Assembly: GCF_002993325.1 (NCBI RefSeq)
Contig: NZ_PVNO01000027.1
Span: forward strand, 62,001 to 126,000
Origin: Alteromonas gracilis
GTDB taxonomy: Bacteria > Pseudomonadota > Gammaproteobacteria > Enterobacterales > Alteromonadaceae
Reading direction: 5' to 3'
Length of the DNA stretch: 64,000 bases
Under the pieces are notes generated by a model. The model was not told where the DNA came from. It did not search any database and saw only the letters and a program-made list of their open reading frames with translations. Positions within the stretch are counted from its first letter, which is position 1, and the number at the start of each line of letters is the position of its first letter. Shown here in pieces: positions 1-8,269 of the stretch. The position numbers and the translations under genes were made by a program.

Positions 1-318
1 AGCGATCGTTTCATTGAGCAGACCTAAAAATACGGGATATTCATCAGCTACGCGTTTTTCATTTCTAAAAGCGCTTTCTACTGGCTTGCTGGCATTGTGC
101 AGAGCAAACAGCCCCAGATTACCTGTTACGCCTTTCAGGGTATGAACAAGAGAGTAGGCTTCGTTAAAGTCGCCTTTGGCAATATGGGCTTGCAAACTGG
201 CATCAAGAGTACGGTATTCATCGGTGAATTTGCCTAGCAAGGTAAACAAAAGTTTTTTGTTCCCGCTCAACTGAGACATTCCGAAATCAATATCGAGTAC
301 TGTTGTTGACTGATCCAT
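1..318 (-). CDS. Hpt (histidine phosphotransfer) domain protein, truncated by window edge
   Basis: The reading frame opens at an ATG at 318 and runs off the left edge, so 106 residues are visible with no stop. The centre reads LVHTLKGVTGNLG, the classic Hpt signature, with the phospho-accepting histidine at about residue 59 in a predicted helix bundle. Hpt domains carry phosphate between a hybrid sensor kinase and a response regulator. The short N-terminus before the domain suggests a stand-alone Hpt protein or an Hpt-first protein; the rest lies outside. There is no visible partner kinase. The family assignment is firm, the partner unknown. Confidence 0.8.
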   Translation of the reverse strand, partial: MDQSTTVLDIDFGMSQLSGNKKLLFTLLGKFTDEYRTLDASLQAHIAKGDFNEAYSLVHTLKGVTGNLGLFALHNASKPVESAFRNEKRVADEYPVFLGLLNETIA

Positions 319-627
319 GCGCTTATCCTTATTTAGCCACTTGTTTTTTGTATCAAATGGAGATCATTGGTTATTTCATACATTACGTCTGCCGATTACA
401 TTGGCCAAACCGTAGTATATGAAGACTTCATCGCGTCAGTGTATTTCAGAAATACATAAATTAATACAATCATAGCAAAGTCCAAACAGGTAAAGCGCTA
501 AAAAGTCTGGTAATCTTCGGAAATTCGCTACTGCAAAATACGGCTTACCTTATTAGTGCCTTCCCAATTCAATTTTGTAGTGAATAAGCGTTTAGCGAAA
601 AGCGTTGTTATTTTAAAAGGAATCATC
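319..627. other. Intergenic region between divergent Hpt and M16 genes
   Basis: About 309 bases without a convincing gene. It must hold the promoters of the leftward Hpt gene and the rightward M16 protease gene. An AAAAGGAA ribosome-binding sequence sits at 615-622, just before the M16 ATG. I see no clear operator, repeat or terminator. Confidence 0.5.
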
Positions 628-3498
628 ATGTCAGGAAAACTGACCCTACGTACTTTAAGTCTTACAATAGGTGTAATGTTTGTTGCGGCATGTCAGCACG
701 TGTCAATAGAACAATCTAAGAACGAAACTACGTCTCAAGAACTTGCAACAACCGCCGTATCCATACCCTATGAAAAGTATAAGCTAGAGAACGGCCTTAC
801 CGTTATTCTTCATGAAGACCACTCAGACCCGCTGGTCCATGTAGATGTTACTTATCATGTAGGTTCTGCGAGGGAAGATATAGGGAAATCTGGCTTTGCC
901 CACTTCTTCGAACATATGATGTTTCAAGGCTCAAAGCACGTTGCTGATGAGCAGCATTTTAAAGTTATTACCGAATCTGGCGGTAATCTGAACGGCACCA
1001 CAAACACCGATCGCACTAACTATTTTGAGACCGTACCGGCTAATCAGTTAGAAAAAGTGTTATGGCTAGAATCAGACCGTATGGGCTACCTGCTAGAAGC
1101 CGTAGATCAAACCAAGTTTGAAAACCAAAGAGAGACCGTTAAGAACGAACGAGCACAGCGAGTAGATAACCAACCTTATGGCCTGCGTTTTGAACTCAAT
1201 GGCGAGGCACTATACCCAGAAGGCCACCCTTACTCCTGGATGACCATTGGTTATGTTGAAGACTTAGACCGAGTTAGTGTTAATGATTTAAAAGCGTTTT
1301 TTAAACGCTGGTACGGTCCTAACAATGCCGTTCTCACCATTGGCGGTGATATCGACGTTGCCAAAACCAAGGCGTGGGTGAAGAAGTATTTCGGTGAAAT
1401 TCCAGCGGGTCCTAAGGTAGAAGAACCTAAGCCTCAGCCCGCTACGCTTAAAGAAACGCGCTATATTACTTTAGAAGATAAAGTGCATCTTCCGCTTCTG
1501 CAAATTACTTATCCCACCGTATATGGTCGCCATGAAGATGAAGCGCCGCTTGATGTGCTCGCTGATATTTTGGGCGGCGGAAAAACATCATTGTTCTACA
1601 AAAATTTAGTGAAAGAAGGCATTGCAGTACAAGCAGTGGTATCTCATCCTTGCCGTGAACTTGCCTGTGAATTCCAACTTTTAGCGCTAGCAAATCCTGC
1701 AAAAATCACTTCTTTGTCAACGCTACAGAATGTGCTAAATGAAACTCTCAAAGAGTTTGAGCAGCGTGGTGTAACGGCAGACGATTTAGCCCGTACAAAA
1801 GGGCAAATAGAGGCTCGCACCGTGTTTGGTTTGCAAAGTGTTTCCGGCAAAGTCTCTGCGCTTGCGGCGAATGAAACTTTCTATCAAACACCAGACCTGA
1901 TTGCTGAAGACATTGAGCGATACAATGCAGTGACAGCTGAAGACGTAATGCGTGTTTATAAAAAGTATATTAAAGACGCAAATAGCGTTGTATTGAGCGT
2001 CGTGCCAAAGGGGCAGGTCTCGCTTGCTGCGGCTGAACAAAATTTTGAGCGCCCTATAAGAAACATAGACGTTGAAACTGTAAAGGTCACTGATGAAGAA
2101 GTGTTCAGTAGCGCACCATCTAGTTTTGATAGAAGTGTTATGCCTGTAGCTGGTGAAGCGCCAGTCGTTGATGTGCCTGACTACTGGGAGGCTGAACTTG
2201 CTAACGGAATTGAAGTACTTGGTGTAACCAGCACAGAAACGCCCACGGTAACGCTAACTATAGGTATGGACGGTGGCATGTTACTAGACCCAGAGGGTAA
2301 AGCGGGTACAGCTTACCTAACGGCACTGCTCATGAACGAGACAACAAAAAACTACAGTAACGAAGAACTGGCCAGTGAACTTGCTAAATTAGGCAGTGCT
2401 ATACGTTTCAGTACCGCAGGAAGGTACTCACAAATTTATGTATCTACACTCACTAAGCATCTAGATGAAACGCTGGCACTGTTAAAAGAAAAGCTGTTCA
2501 ACCCAGCGTTCAGTGAAGAAGACTTCGCGCGTATGAAAGAGCGGGTGATACAAGGACTGCAGCAACAAGCGAAAACCCCTTCTAGCCTAGCGCGACGAGC
2601 AAGAGATCTTATCTTGTTTGGCGATGAAAATCGCGTGAGTCTGCCGGATGAAGGCACACTGGAAACCGTTCAAAACATTACGCTTAATGATGTTAAAAGT
2701 TTTTACGCTAACTACTATTCACCTGATAAGGCGAGTATTGTTGCCGTTGGCAACCTGTCTAAACAATCCATGGTCAACACGCTAGATTTTATTGGGCAGT
2801 GGCAAGGTAAAACTTATGAGTTTGCTGATTACAGTGAATTTCCAAAGTATGATGAAAACCAAATTTTCCTGATAGATAGTCCTGAAGCCGTACAGTCGGT
2901 GGTTTATATTGTTGATAGAAGCTTACCTTTTGACGCAACAGGCGATCACTTCAAATCTCGGCTCATGAACTTCCCATTAGGAGGGGCTTTTAATAGTCGC
3001 ATTAATTTAAATCTGCGAGAAGATAAAGGTTTTACTTACGGTGCTAATAGCGGTTTTGTCGGTGGTAAAACACTCGGGTGGTTCGAGGTGAGTACTGATC
3101 TTACAGCGGTCAACACCGGTGAGGGCATCACAGAAATCTTGAAAGAGATCAATCGCTACCGCACCGAGGGCGTAACAGAAGAAGAAATCGCGTTCATGCG
3201 CAATGCATTTACGTTAAGTGATGCACTTGAGTTTGAAACACCAACCAGTAAAGCGCGTTTCTTAAGACAGCTTTTAAGCTATGGTCTAGAAAAAGGTTAT
3301 CGAGAAGAGCAGCTAGACATAATTAACCACATAGACAAGAAAACGATAGATGCGTTGGCAAAGCAATATTTGAATCTCGACAAGATGCAAATTATTGTAG
3401 TGGGCGACAAAGCAAAAATTTTACCCCAGTTAAACGCGCTATCGATGCCGATTATCGAGTTGTCAGTAGAGAGTAACACCCGAGAAACGTTAAACTGA
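628..3498 (+). CDS. M16 family zinc metalloprotease, outer-membrane-type lipoprotein (pitrilysin-like)
   Basis: A 956-residue protein made of two tandem M16 halves. The frame is open from 556, but the ATG at 628 follows an AAAAGGAA Shine-Dalgarno and begins a lipoprotein signal peptide (lipobox VAAC, Cys22), so I choose it. The inverted zinc motif HFFEH (H92, E95, H96) is intact, with the third glutamate ligand expected in the ENQRETVKNER segment about 75 residues later. The C-terminal half lacks this motif, as is usual for the partner domain of these peptidases. It probably degrades peptides in the periplasm as a membrane-anchored enzyme. Its substrate cannot be told from sequence. Confidence 0.9.
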   Translation: MSGKLTLRTLSLTIGVMFVAACQHVSIEQSKNETTSQELATTAVSIPYEKYKLENGLTVILHEDHSDPLVHVDVTYHVGSAREDIGKSGFAHFFEHMMFQGSKHVADEQHFKVITESGGNLNGTTNTDRTNYFETVPANQLEKVLWLESDRMGYLLEAVDQTKFENQRETVKNERAQRVDNQPYGLRFELNGEALYPEGHPYSWMTIGYVEDLDRVSVNDLKAFFKRWYGPNNAVLTIGGDIDVAKTKAWVKKYFGEIPAGPKVEEPKPQPATLKETRYITLEDKVHLPLLQITYPTVYGRHEDEAPLDVLADILGGGKTSLFYKNLVKEGIAVQAVVSHPCRELACEFQLLALANPAKITSLSTLQNVLNETLKEFEQRGVTADDLARTKGQIEARTVFGLQSVSGKVSALAANETFYQTPDLIAEDIERYNAVTAEDVMRVYKKYIKDANSVVLSVVPKGQVSLAAAEQNFERPIRNIDVETVKVTDEEVFSSAPSSFDRSVMPVAGEAPVVDVPDYWEAELANGIEVLGVTSTETPTVTLTIGMDGGMLLDPEGKAGTAYLTALLMNETTKNYSNEELASELAKLGSAIRFSTAGRYSQIYVSTLTKHLDETLALLKEKLFNPAFSEEDFARMKERVIQGLQQQAKTPSSLARRARDLILFGDENRVSLPDEGTLETVQNITLNDVKSFYANYYSPDKASIVAVGNLSKQSMVNTLDFIGQWQGKTYEFADYSEFPKYDENQIFLIDSPEAVQSVVYIVDRSLPFDATGDHFKSRLMNFPLGGAFNSRINLNLREDKGFTYGANSGFVGGKTLGWFEVSTDLTAVNTGEGITEILKEINRYRTEGVTEEEIAFMRNAFTLSDALEFETPTSKARFLRQLLSYGLEKGYREEQLDIINHIDKKTIDALAKQYLNLDKMQIIVVGDKAKILPQLNALSMPIIELSVESNTRETLN

Positions 3499-3524
3499 TA
3501 GATTAATTTTTATTGAATTTATAC

Positions 3525-3549
3525 TATTGTCCCCCATAACTGGGGGCAA
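3525..3549 (+). promoter_or_regulatory. Inverted repeat just ahead of gshA
   Basis: ATTGTCCCCC and GGGGGCAAT form a GC-rich hairpin with one bulged base between the M16 gene and gshA. No T-run follows it, so it is a weak terminator candidate. It may also act in the gshA leader. Confidence 0.4.
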
Positions 3550-3572
3550 TATTGACATAACGGACCACCATT

Positions 3573-5171
3573 TTGACTGTAGACTCATCCCGTTTTGAAG
3601 CGCGCATAGCTGCGCTAAAGTCACCCGAATTTCTCGCCGCGCTTAAAGATATTAAGCGCGGTGTTGAGCGCGAAGCCCTGCGTATCAATCCAAATGGTAC
3701 GCTGGCGCAAACTCCTCACCCCAAACCATTAGGTTCGGCGCTTACCCATGATTCAATAACCACTGATTTTTCTGAATCTCTGCTTGAATTTATTACGCCA
3801 CCAGAGAACAGCGCAGCTAAAACAATTTCTCAGTTAAAAGATATCCATAGGTTTGTTATTGATAATATTGGTGACGAGCAAATTTGGCCGCTGAGCATGC
3901 CTTGCTTTATTGACGAAGAAGCCGATATTCCGATTGCTTATTTCGGTGAATCAAATGTAGGCAAAATGAAGCGAGTGTACCGTATTGGCCTTAAAAACCG
4001 CTACGGAAGCATGATGCAAGCCATAGCTGGCGTTCACTTTAACTTTTCACTGCCAGACAGTTTTTGGAAACTGTGGGCAGAGCTTAATGGTGACGCGTAT
4101 TCACAAGATCAAATTTCTGCGGATTACTTTGGTTTAATTCGCAATTATCGCCGTCTATGTTGGCTAATTCCCTATTTATATGGAGCGTCCCCTGCGCTGT
4201 GTGGCTCATTCTTGAAAGGAAAGCAACATGCACTTCCGTTTAAGAAAGTTGGTAAGGGTACTGTATATATGCCTTATGCAACCTGTTTGCGGATGAGCGA
4301 TTTAGGGTATACAAGCGCAGAGCAGTCTTCACTTAAGATTTGCTACAATCAGCTAGATAATTACGTCAAGCTACTACGTGACGCCATGAACACACCGTCT
4401 TCTCGGTTCAGCCAGTTTGCTGCTGGAGAAGAAGGGAATTATCAGCAATTAAGTCGCAACATTATTCAAATTGAAAATGAGTTGTACTCGCCGATACGTC
4501 CTAAGCAGCCAACCCAGTCTATGGAGAAACCCACAGACGCACTAGTGCGCCGCGGTATCAGCTATATTGAGGTCCGTGCCTTGGATGTAAATCCATTTTC
4601 AGCAATAGGTATCTCCCAGACTCAGTTTGATTTCTTAGATGTGTTTTTAGTGTCGTGCTTGCTTATGCCAAGCCCAGAACTAGACGAAACACAGCTTAAA
4701 GAAGCGAAAGAAAACATGAACAAGGTCGTACTTGAAGGACGTAGCCCGGAGCTGCTGCTTCAAAACGGTGGTGAAGACATTTCTCTTCCGAACTGGTGTA
4801 CTTCATTATTCAATTCATTTGAGCAAGCCGCGGAACTTCTCGATTTAGCTAACGATACATCTCGTTATTCGCAAGCGGTTAAAACTGAATTTGAGAAAGT
4901 GCAGAACCCAGAGTTAACACCGTCTGGAAAATTACTTTCCACTTTGATAGAGAACGACAAAGATAATGGCGTGCTAGGCTTAGAGTTAGCCCAGGCCTAT
5001 CAAGCCGAGATGAAGTCTTTCGAGTATACCGATACAGATGCTGCAGGGTTTGCTGCGCAAGCGGAGACGTCGTTTGCAGCGCAAAAAGAAATAGAAGCTG
5101 CTGACACTAAAGACTTCGATACTTTTATTCGTGACTATTTCGCTGAGCCTCCAGCAAAAAAAAATGCCTGA
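3573..5171 (+). CDS. gshA: Glutamate-cysteine ligase
   Basis: A 532-residue protein that joins L-glutamate and L-cysteine with ATP, the first and rate-limiting step of glutathione synthesis in the cytoplasm. Length and conserved blocks (LKDIKRGVEREALRI near the N-terminus, FSESLLEFITPP, IEVRALDVNPF) match the proteobacterial type 1 enzyme. The start is a TTG at 3573; no in-frame ATG near it gives the conserved N-terminus. Glutathione users in the same window include the CGFS glutaredoxin and glyoxalase I. The last codons run into a perfect hairpin at 5164-5185. Confidence 0.96.
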   Translation: MTVDSSRFEARIAALKSPEFLAALKDIKRGVEREALRINPNGTLAQTPHPKPLGSALTHDSITTDFSESLLEFITPPENSAAKTISQLKDIHRFVIDNIGDEQIWPLSMPCFIDEEADIPIAYFGESNVGKMKRVYRIGLKNRYGSMMQAIAGVHFNFSLPDSFWKLWAELNGDAYSQDQISADYFGLIRNYRRLCWLIPYLYGASPALCGSFLKGKQHALPFKKVGKGTVYMPYATCLRMSDLGYTSAEQSSLKICYNQLDNYVKLLRDAMNTPSSRFSQFAAGEEGNYQQLSRNIIQIENELYSPIRPKQPTQSMEKPTDALVRRGISYIEVRALDVNPFSAIGISQTQFDFLDVFLVSCLLMPSPELDETQLKEAKENMNKVVLEGRSPELLLQNGGEDISLPNWCTSLFNSFEQAAELLDLANDTSRYSQAVKTEFEKVQNPELTPSGKLLSTLIENDKDNGVLGLELAQAYQAEMKSFEYTDTDAAGFAAQAETSFAAQKEIEAADTKDFDTFIRDYFAEPPAKKNA

Positions 5172-5185
5172 CATGAGTCAGGCAT
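5164..5185 (-). terminator. Perfect hairpin overlapping the gshA stop codon
   Basis: ATGCCTGAC, loop ATGA, GTCAGGCAT: a perfect 9-bp stem. The A-tract precedes it on the plus strand, so the terminator-like U-tract is on the minus strand. It may block antisense transcripts entering gshA, or simply cap the gshA mRNA. Confidence 0.5.
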
Positions 5186-5238
5186 CGAAGGGTTCCAGGG
5201 AAACACACATTTTACTAGAACATTAATTAAGACAAGCT

Positions 5239-5877
5239 ATGAACCGAAAGTTCAAAAAATTGGTTGTTTTTTTATCAACACTCATCGTTCTTTTTCCTCT
5301 GCTTATCGCTGGATGTGCAACTACGCCTCCTAAAGACATCAGCAATTTGTGCGAAATATTCTATGAAAAAGACGATTGGTATGATGCAGCTGCCGATGCA
5401 AGAGATAAATGGGGCGTGCCTATCCATGTGCCCATGGCCATGATGTATCAGGAAAGTTCCTTTCGACATGACGCGCTTCCTCCTCGTGATTATGTGTTCT
5501 TCGGGCTTATTCCGTGGGGACGGGTGAGTTCAGCTTATGGGTATTCACAAGCGAAAACGCCTACGTGGTCTGACTACATGAGGGAAACCAATAACAGTGG
5601 TGCAGATCGTGATGATTTCGAAGACGCTATCGACTTCATGGGCTGGTTTATTTACAAGTCGCAAAAAGTGAACGGCATTTCTAAATGGGACGCTTACGCC
5701 CAATACTTAAATTATCACGAGGGCTGGGGCGGATATAAGCGCAGAAGCTATGACCGAAAGCCATGGCTTAAAAAAGTCGCGTCAAAAGTTAAAGCACGTT
5801 CATTACGTTATGCTACTCAACTTAAAACCTGCGAGGAAGACTTGCAGAAAGGTTGGTTTATGAAGCTGTTTAGCTAA
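5239..5877 (+). CDS. Lipoprotein with lytic transglycosylase-like (SLT) domain
   Basis: A 212-residue lipoprotein: signal peptide with lipobox LIAGC (Cys26), then a compact domain containing AMMYQESSFRHDA, where Glu72 corresponds to the catalytic acid of SLT-type murein transglycosylases. GYSQAKTPTWSDYM and YLNYHEGWGGY are further motifs typical of this fold. It would cleave peptidoglycan glycan strands from the membrane side facing the wall. The protein is short and has no binding modules. It starts at an ATG about 65 bases after gshA and is followed by a strong terminator, so it is the last gene of its transcription unit. Confidence 0.8.
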   Translation: MNRKFKKLVVFLSTLIVLFPLLIAGCATTPPKDISNLCEIFYEKDDWYDAAADARDKWGVPIHVPMAMMYQESSFRHDALPPRDYVFFGLIPWGRVSSAYGYSQAKTPTWSDYMRETNNSGADRDDFEDAIDFMGWFIYKSQKVNGISKWDAYAQYLNYHEGWGGYKRRSYDRKPWLKKVASKVKARSLRYATQLKTCEEDLQKGWFMKLFS

Positions 5878-5906
5878 AACATAGGCCCCAATTAAACTAC
5901 AAAATC

Positions 5907-5934
5907 AAAACGCGGCATTTAGTCGCGTTTTTTG
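5907..5934 (+). terminator. Rho-independent terminator after transglycosylase-like lipoprotein
   Basis: AAAACGCG and CGCGTTTT form an 8-bp stem with a 9-base loop, followed by a T-tract on the plus strand, 30 bases after the stop codon. Confidence 0.85.
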
Positions 5935-6071
5935 TGCCTTGAAATACTTTTCAAAAAGGTAAGAGAACAAGTTTGATTAGAAAAAAATGAGGGATAGACG
6001 GGCGTCTATCCCTCAGCGACGCTAAGCCAAGACCGTTTTTTTAACTCACGTCGAACAGGCATTTACAAGAT

Positions 6072-6096
6072 ATTGCAAATGAGAATGATTTGCAAT
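6072..6096. promoter_or_regulatory. Probable Fur box (perfect palindrome)
   Basis: ATTGCAAAT, 7-base centre GAGAATG, ATTTGCAAT: a perfect 9-bp inverted repeat. The core AAATGAGAATGATTT closely resembles the gammaproteobacterial Fur-box consensus. It lies about 86 bases upstream of the start codon at 6182, so ferric-uptake-regulator control of the following gene or genes is likely. This is a consensus match only. Confidence 0.65.
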
Positions 6097-6181
6097 ACAT
6101 TTTTGCGAAAAGGCCGTATTCAATGTCAAAGTATTAAGCAAAAAATTATCTGTGTCTTATACTTTTCGAGTGGAGGAAAGT

Positions 6182-6640
6182 ATGGACAGAGAAAAATTTA
6201 AGGCGCATGGAGAAGTTCGCGCGCAGTTTCTAGAGGCCAAGGGCATATTATTTATTGACCTTGTAGGCCCGTTCAACCTTGAATTTATGCAAAAATATGA
6301 GGGGGTAGTCGGGCTCGAAAGAGAGAGAATTGACCAACCGTGTTGGGGGAGTCTGGTTAACGTACATGGTTTAGCGTTAGCCCCGATGGAAGCGACAATT
6401 TCAGGTCAAGCCATTGTGGCGAAGGCAACCTCCACCGGATTAATTGCTACCGCGATTGTGTTACACGAATCTGAAGGGAAGGCGCTACAGAAAATATTTT
6501 GGTCGAGAGTTTATGCGTCTTCTCAGCTTCCTTACAAATATTTCGACGCTACTGAAGAGGCGGAAGCATGGCTAAGCGATAAGTTATTTATATCTACGCA
6601 GGCCTGCAAAATAGACCAACGCGCCCGCGTTAAAGAGTAA
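6182..6640 (+). CDS. Hypothetical protein, possibly STAS/SpoIIAA-like
   Basis: A 152-residue soluble protein with no signal peptide or membrane segment. An upstream GTG at 6152 is in frame, but a strong GGAGG at 6172-6176 sits 5 bases before the ATG at 6182, which fixes that start. The pattern (an early beta-strand pair GILFIDLVGPFN, a central SLVNVHGLALAP, a later strand ATAIVLHES, a terminal helix EEAEAWL) resembles small STAS/SpoIIAA-like proteins. I cannot name a family with certainty. The Fur-box-like palindrome upstream suggests iron-responsive expression. The next gene looks like a distant relative. Confidence 0.7.
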   Translation: MDREKFKAHGEVRAQFLEAKGILFIDLVGPFNLEFMQKYEGVVGLERERIDQPCWGSLVNVHGLALAPMEATISGQAIVAKATSTGLIATAIVLHESEGKALQKIFWSRVYASSQLPYKYFDATEEAEAWLSDKLFISTQACKIDQRARVKE

Positions 6641-6693
6641 TGACTTTACATAAGTTATTTCTGGATTTAATAAAGCCATAAAGTATTGATCTT

Positions 6694-6715
6694 AGTTAAG
6701 GTGGTTGCCTTAACT
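6694..6715. promoter_or_regulatory. Inverted repeat upstream of second small gene
   Basis: AGTTAAGG, 6-base spacer, CCTTAACT: a perfect 8-bp dyad about 28 bases upstream of the start codon at 6743. Its place suggests an operator over a promoter or a leader hairpin. It is not followed by a T-tract. Confidence 0.4.
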
Positions 6716-6742
6716 ATTCTATAGGCATAACAGGAGGTAGCC

Positions 6743-7156
6743 ATGGTAGGAAGTCAGCATCAATATCGTTTTTTCAATGTGAATAACGTGCTTTTCGATA
6801 TACCAAGCAATGTTTATGATGATAGAACGGTTGATGGATGGTTTAAAAATATATCGCGAGCGGGACAAAAGCTCGATGAATGGGTCATTTTTTCTATTCC
6901 TGATGAAAGCTTAACTATCACCCATACGGCGGCGTCTCAACTTTGTTCCAGGCTTCCCTTTCTTCGAACTTATGGATGTCGCGGTTTTCTTTTACTTGCC
7001 AATCATGTCAACGCGAAAATTTTTCAACATAGCCTGCGAGCAGTTCCTCCCAACTTTGAAATCCAAGTTAGCGAGTCGATGGAGAAACTCTGCCGAAATG
7101 CAGAAGCACTGCTTGGTAGAGAGGGAGATCTGAACTTATTCAATCGTTATAACTAA
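6743..7156 (+). CDS. Hypothetical protein, probable distant paralogue of the preceding gene
   Basis: A 137-residue soluble protein starting at an ATG behind a textbook AGGAGGT. I do not recognise a named family. It is similar in length and layout to the gene just upstream: a hydrophobic early strand, a central strand DEWVIFSIPDESLTI, a strand RGFLLLANHVNAKIFQ, and a C-terminal helix MEKLCRNAEALLG. Both could be STAS-like single-domain proteins. It has its own upstream dyad and ribosome site, so it may be transcribed separately from its neighbour. Function unknown. Confidence 0.65.
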   Translation: MVGSQHQYRFFNVNNVLFDIPSNVYDDRTVDGWFKNISRAGQKLDEWVIFSIPDESLTITHTAASQLCSRLPFLRTYGCRGFLLLANHVNAKIFQHSLRAVPPNFEIQVSESMEKLCRNAEALLGREGDLNLFNRYN

Positions 7157-7231
7157 GCGTTTAATCACGCTCATTATGACAAGGCTTTAAATACTTTGAA
7201 TGGAAAATAGAGACCTAGCATCGACAGCATT

Positions 7232-7245
7232 TTGACTCAGATCAA
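7232..7245 (+). promoter_or_regulatory. Upstream FNR-type box
   Basis: TTGAC TCAG ATCAA matches 9 of the 10 defined bases of the FNR consensus TTGAT-N4-ATCAA. It is centred 50 bases upstream of a second box. Confidence 0.65.
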
Positions 7246-7281
7246 CAAATTATCGCGCCGTTGAAGTGCTGGAAATAGGGT

Positions 7282-7295
7282 TTGATCTAGATCAC
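7282..7295 (+). promoter_or_regulatory. Promoter-proximal FNR-type box
   Basis: TTGAT CTAG ATCAC matches 9 of 10 FNR consensus bases. A TATTAT -10 element at 7318-7323 would start transcription near 7330, placing this box at about -41.5. That is the position expected of a class II FNR-activated promoter. Confidence 0.7.
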
Positions 7296-7349
7296 ATTAT
7301 CTAGACCGCGCCTCTTCTATTATTAACGTAGTTGAAGAGGAGACAAATT

Positions 7350-7475
7350 ATGTTGTGGACGATGATGAAAGATCCTGTGGTATGGGGCTCGCTATTAGGT
7401 ATAGGTATTATTGTAGCGATGATGATGTATTACACCTATCTCTTTATGCACAATAGCGCTGATGAGAATAAATAA
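7350..7475 (+). CDS. Small single-span membrane protein (DUF3149-like), 41 aa
   Basis: A 41-residue protein beginning MLWTMMKDPVVWGSLLG. It has a GAAGAGGAGA ribosome-binding region ending just before the ATG. One transmembrane helix (about residues 11-33) is preceded by the DPVVWGSLLGIGI motif and followed by a short polar tail, resembling the DUF3149 small inner-membrane proteins and the CcoQ-like style of short subunits. Two FNR boxes lie upstream, one at the ideal activating distance, so it is probably made when oxygen is low. Its partner is unknown. It ends in a palindrome shared with the convergent smrB. Confidence 0.75.
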   Translation: MLWTMMKDPVVWGSLLGIGIIVAMMMYYTYLFMHNSADENK

Positions 7476-7490
7476 GCGTTAACGCTTATT
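7471..7490. terminator. 20-bp perfect palindrome at convergent gene ends
   Basis: AATAAGCGTT and AACGCTTATT form a perfect palindrome that contains the stop codons of both convergent genes (the small membrane protein and smrB). It probably serves as a shared 3' end for both transcripts. It has no loop or clear T-run. Confidence 0.45.
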
Positions 7491-8117
7491 GTTCTGAAGC
7501 GGGATATCGACCAGCACTAAAAGCGCTGCTTGCCCGCCATATTCTAGCGGAGCTTGATGAAAAGCACGCACGTGCGGATGCTGAACAAGGTAATGGGGTA
7601 GGGCGGCTTTTAGTACGCCCTGACCAAAGCCGTGCATTACGCAAACACAGTCTATTAGTTCTTTTCTTGCCGTATGAATAAGTGCGGCTAGTTCCGCTTT
7701 TGCCATTTCACGGGTAAGGCCGTGTAAATCCAACGTCATTTCTGGCGAGTAATCTCCGCGACGCAGCTGCTTTAAAATATGTGTAGATTCGCCCTCTTGG
7801 CAAAAACGCATAGGACCTTCTTGAGGCAGCGCCGCCTGATACATATCGGAAAAGTCGAAACTCGCCGCTAATTGCTTACTGTGCTTTAAATGCTTACCTT
7901 TTACCTGCTGCGACTTTTTAAACAACTCGACTTGATTATCGGGCTCAATTTTATCTTGTGATAAAGGCGTTACACCCTGCATAGCATCGGTAAATGAGAA
8001 GGTTTCTTCTTCCGCATTTATATCGCTAGCTGTTCTTTGCCTCGCCTGATTAGTTTGGCGTTTAGGTTCAGAAAGCTGCTTCTTAAATGCTTTAAGTTCT
8101 TTTTTAAAGGTTTTCAT
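7479..8117 (-). CDS. smrB: Smr-domain ribosome rescue endonuclease SmrB
   Basis: A 212-residue protein with an unstructured N-terminal third and a C-terminal Smr domain. Blocks match E. coli SmrB (YfcN): LRRGDYSPEMTLDLHGLT with the DLHG motif, CVMHGFGQGVLK with the HGxG motif, and QHPHVRAFHQAPLEYGG. The family member in E. coli cuts mRNA at collided ribosomes to start rescue. The frame can begin at a TTG two codons earlier, but the ATG at 8117 gives the usual MK start. It diverges from prmB, the same arrangement as in enteric bacteria. Confidence 0.9.
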   Translation of the reverse strand: MKTFKKELKAFKKQLSEPKRQTNQARQRTASDINAEEETFSFTDAMQGVTPLSQDKIEPDNQVELFKKSQQVKGKHLKHSKQLAASFDFSDMYQAALPQEGPMRFCQEGESTHILKQLRRGDYSPEMTLDLHGLTREMAKAELAALIHTARKELIDCVCVMHGFGQGVLKAALPHYLVQHPHVRAFHQAPLEYGGQAALLVLVDIPLQNNKR

Positions 8118-8269
8118 CAGCAATAGCTTTGGTCAAGAAACTCGAGTTAAACAATACAAAACGCCTAAATTATAACGAATAGAAAGATTCGGGACGTAGT
8201 TAATTATGTGAATCGGTATGAAGTTTGGGTATGATACCAGCTTTGAAATTTTTGATGTACCCAAACGCC

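Noticed and set aside
556-627. Longer N-terminus of the M16 protease
   Set aside because: Without a ribosome site and destroying the lipoprotein signal; the ATG at 628 has both.
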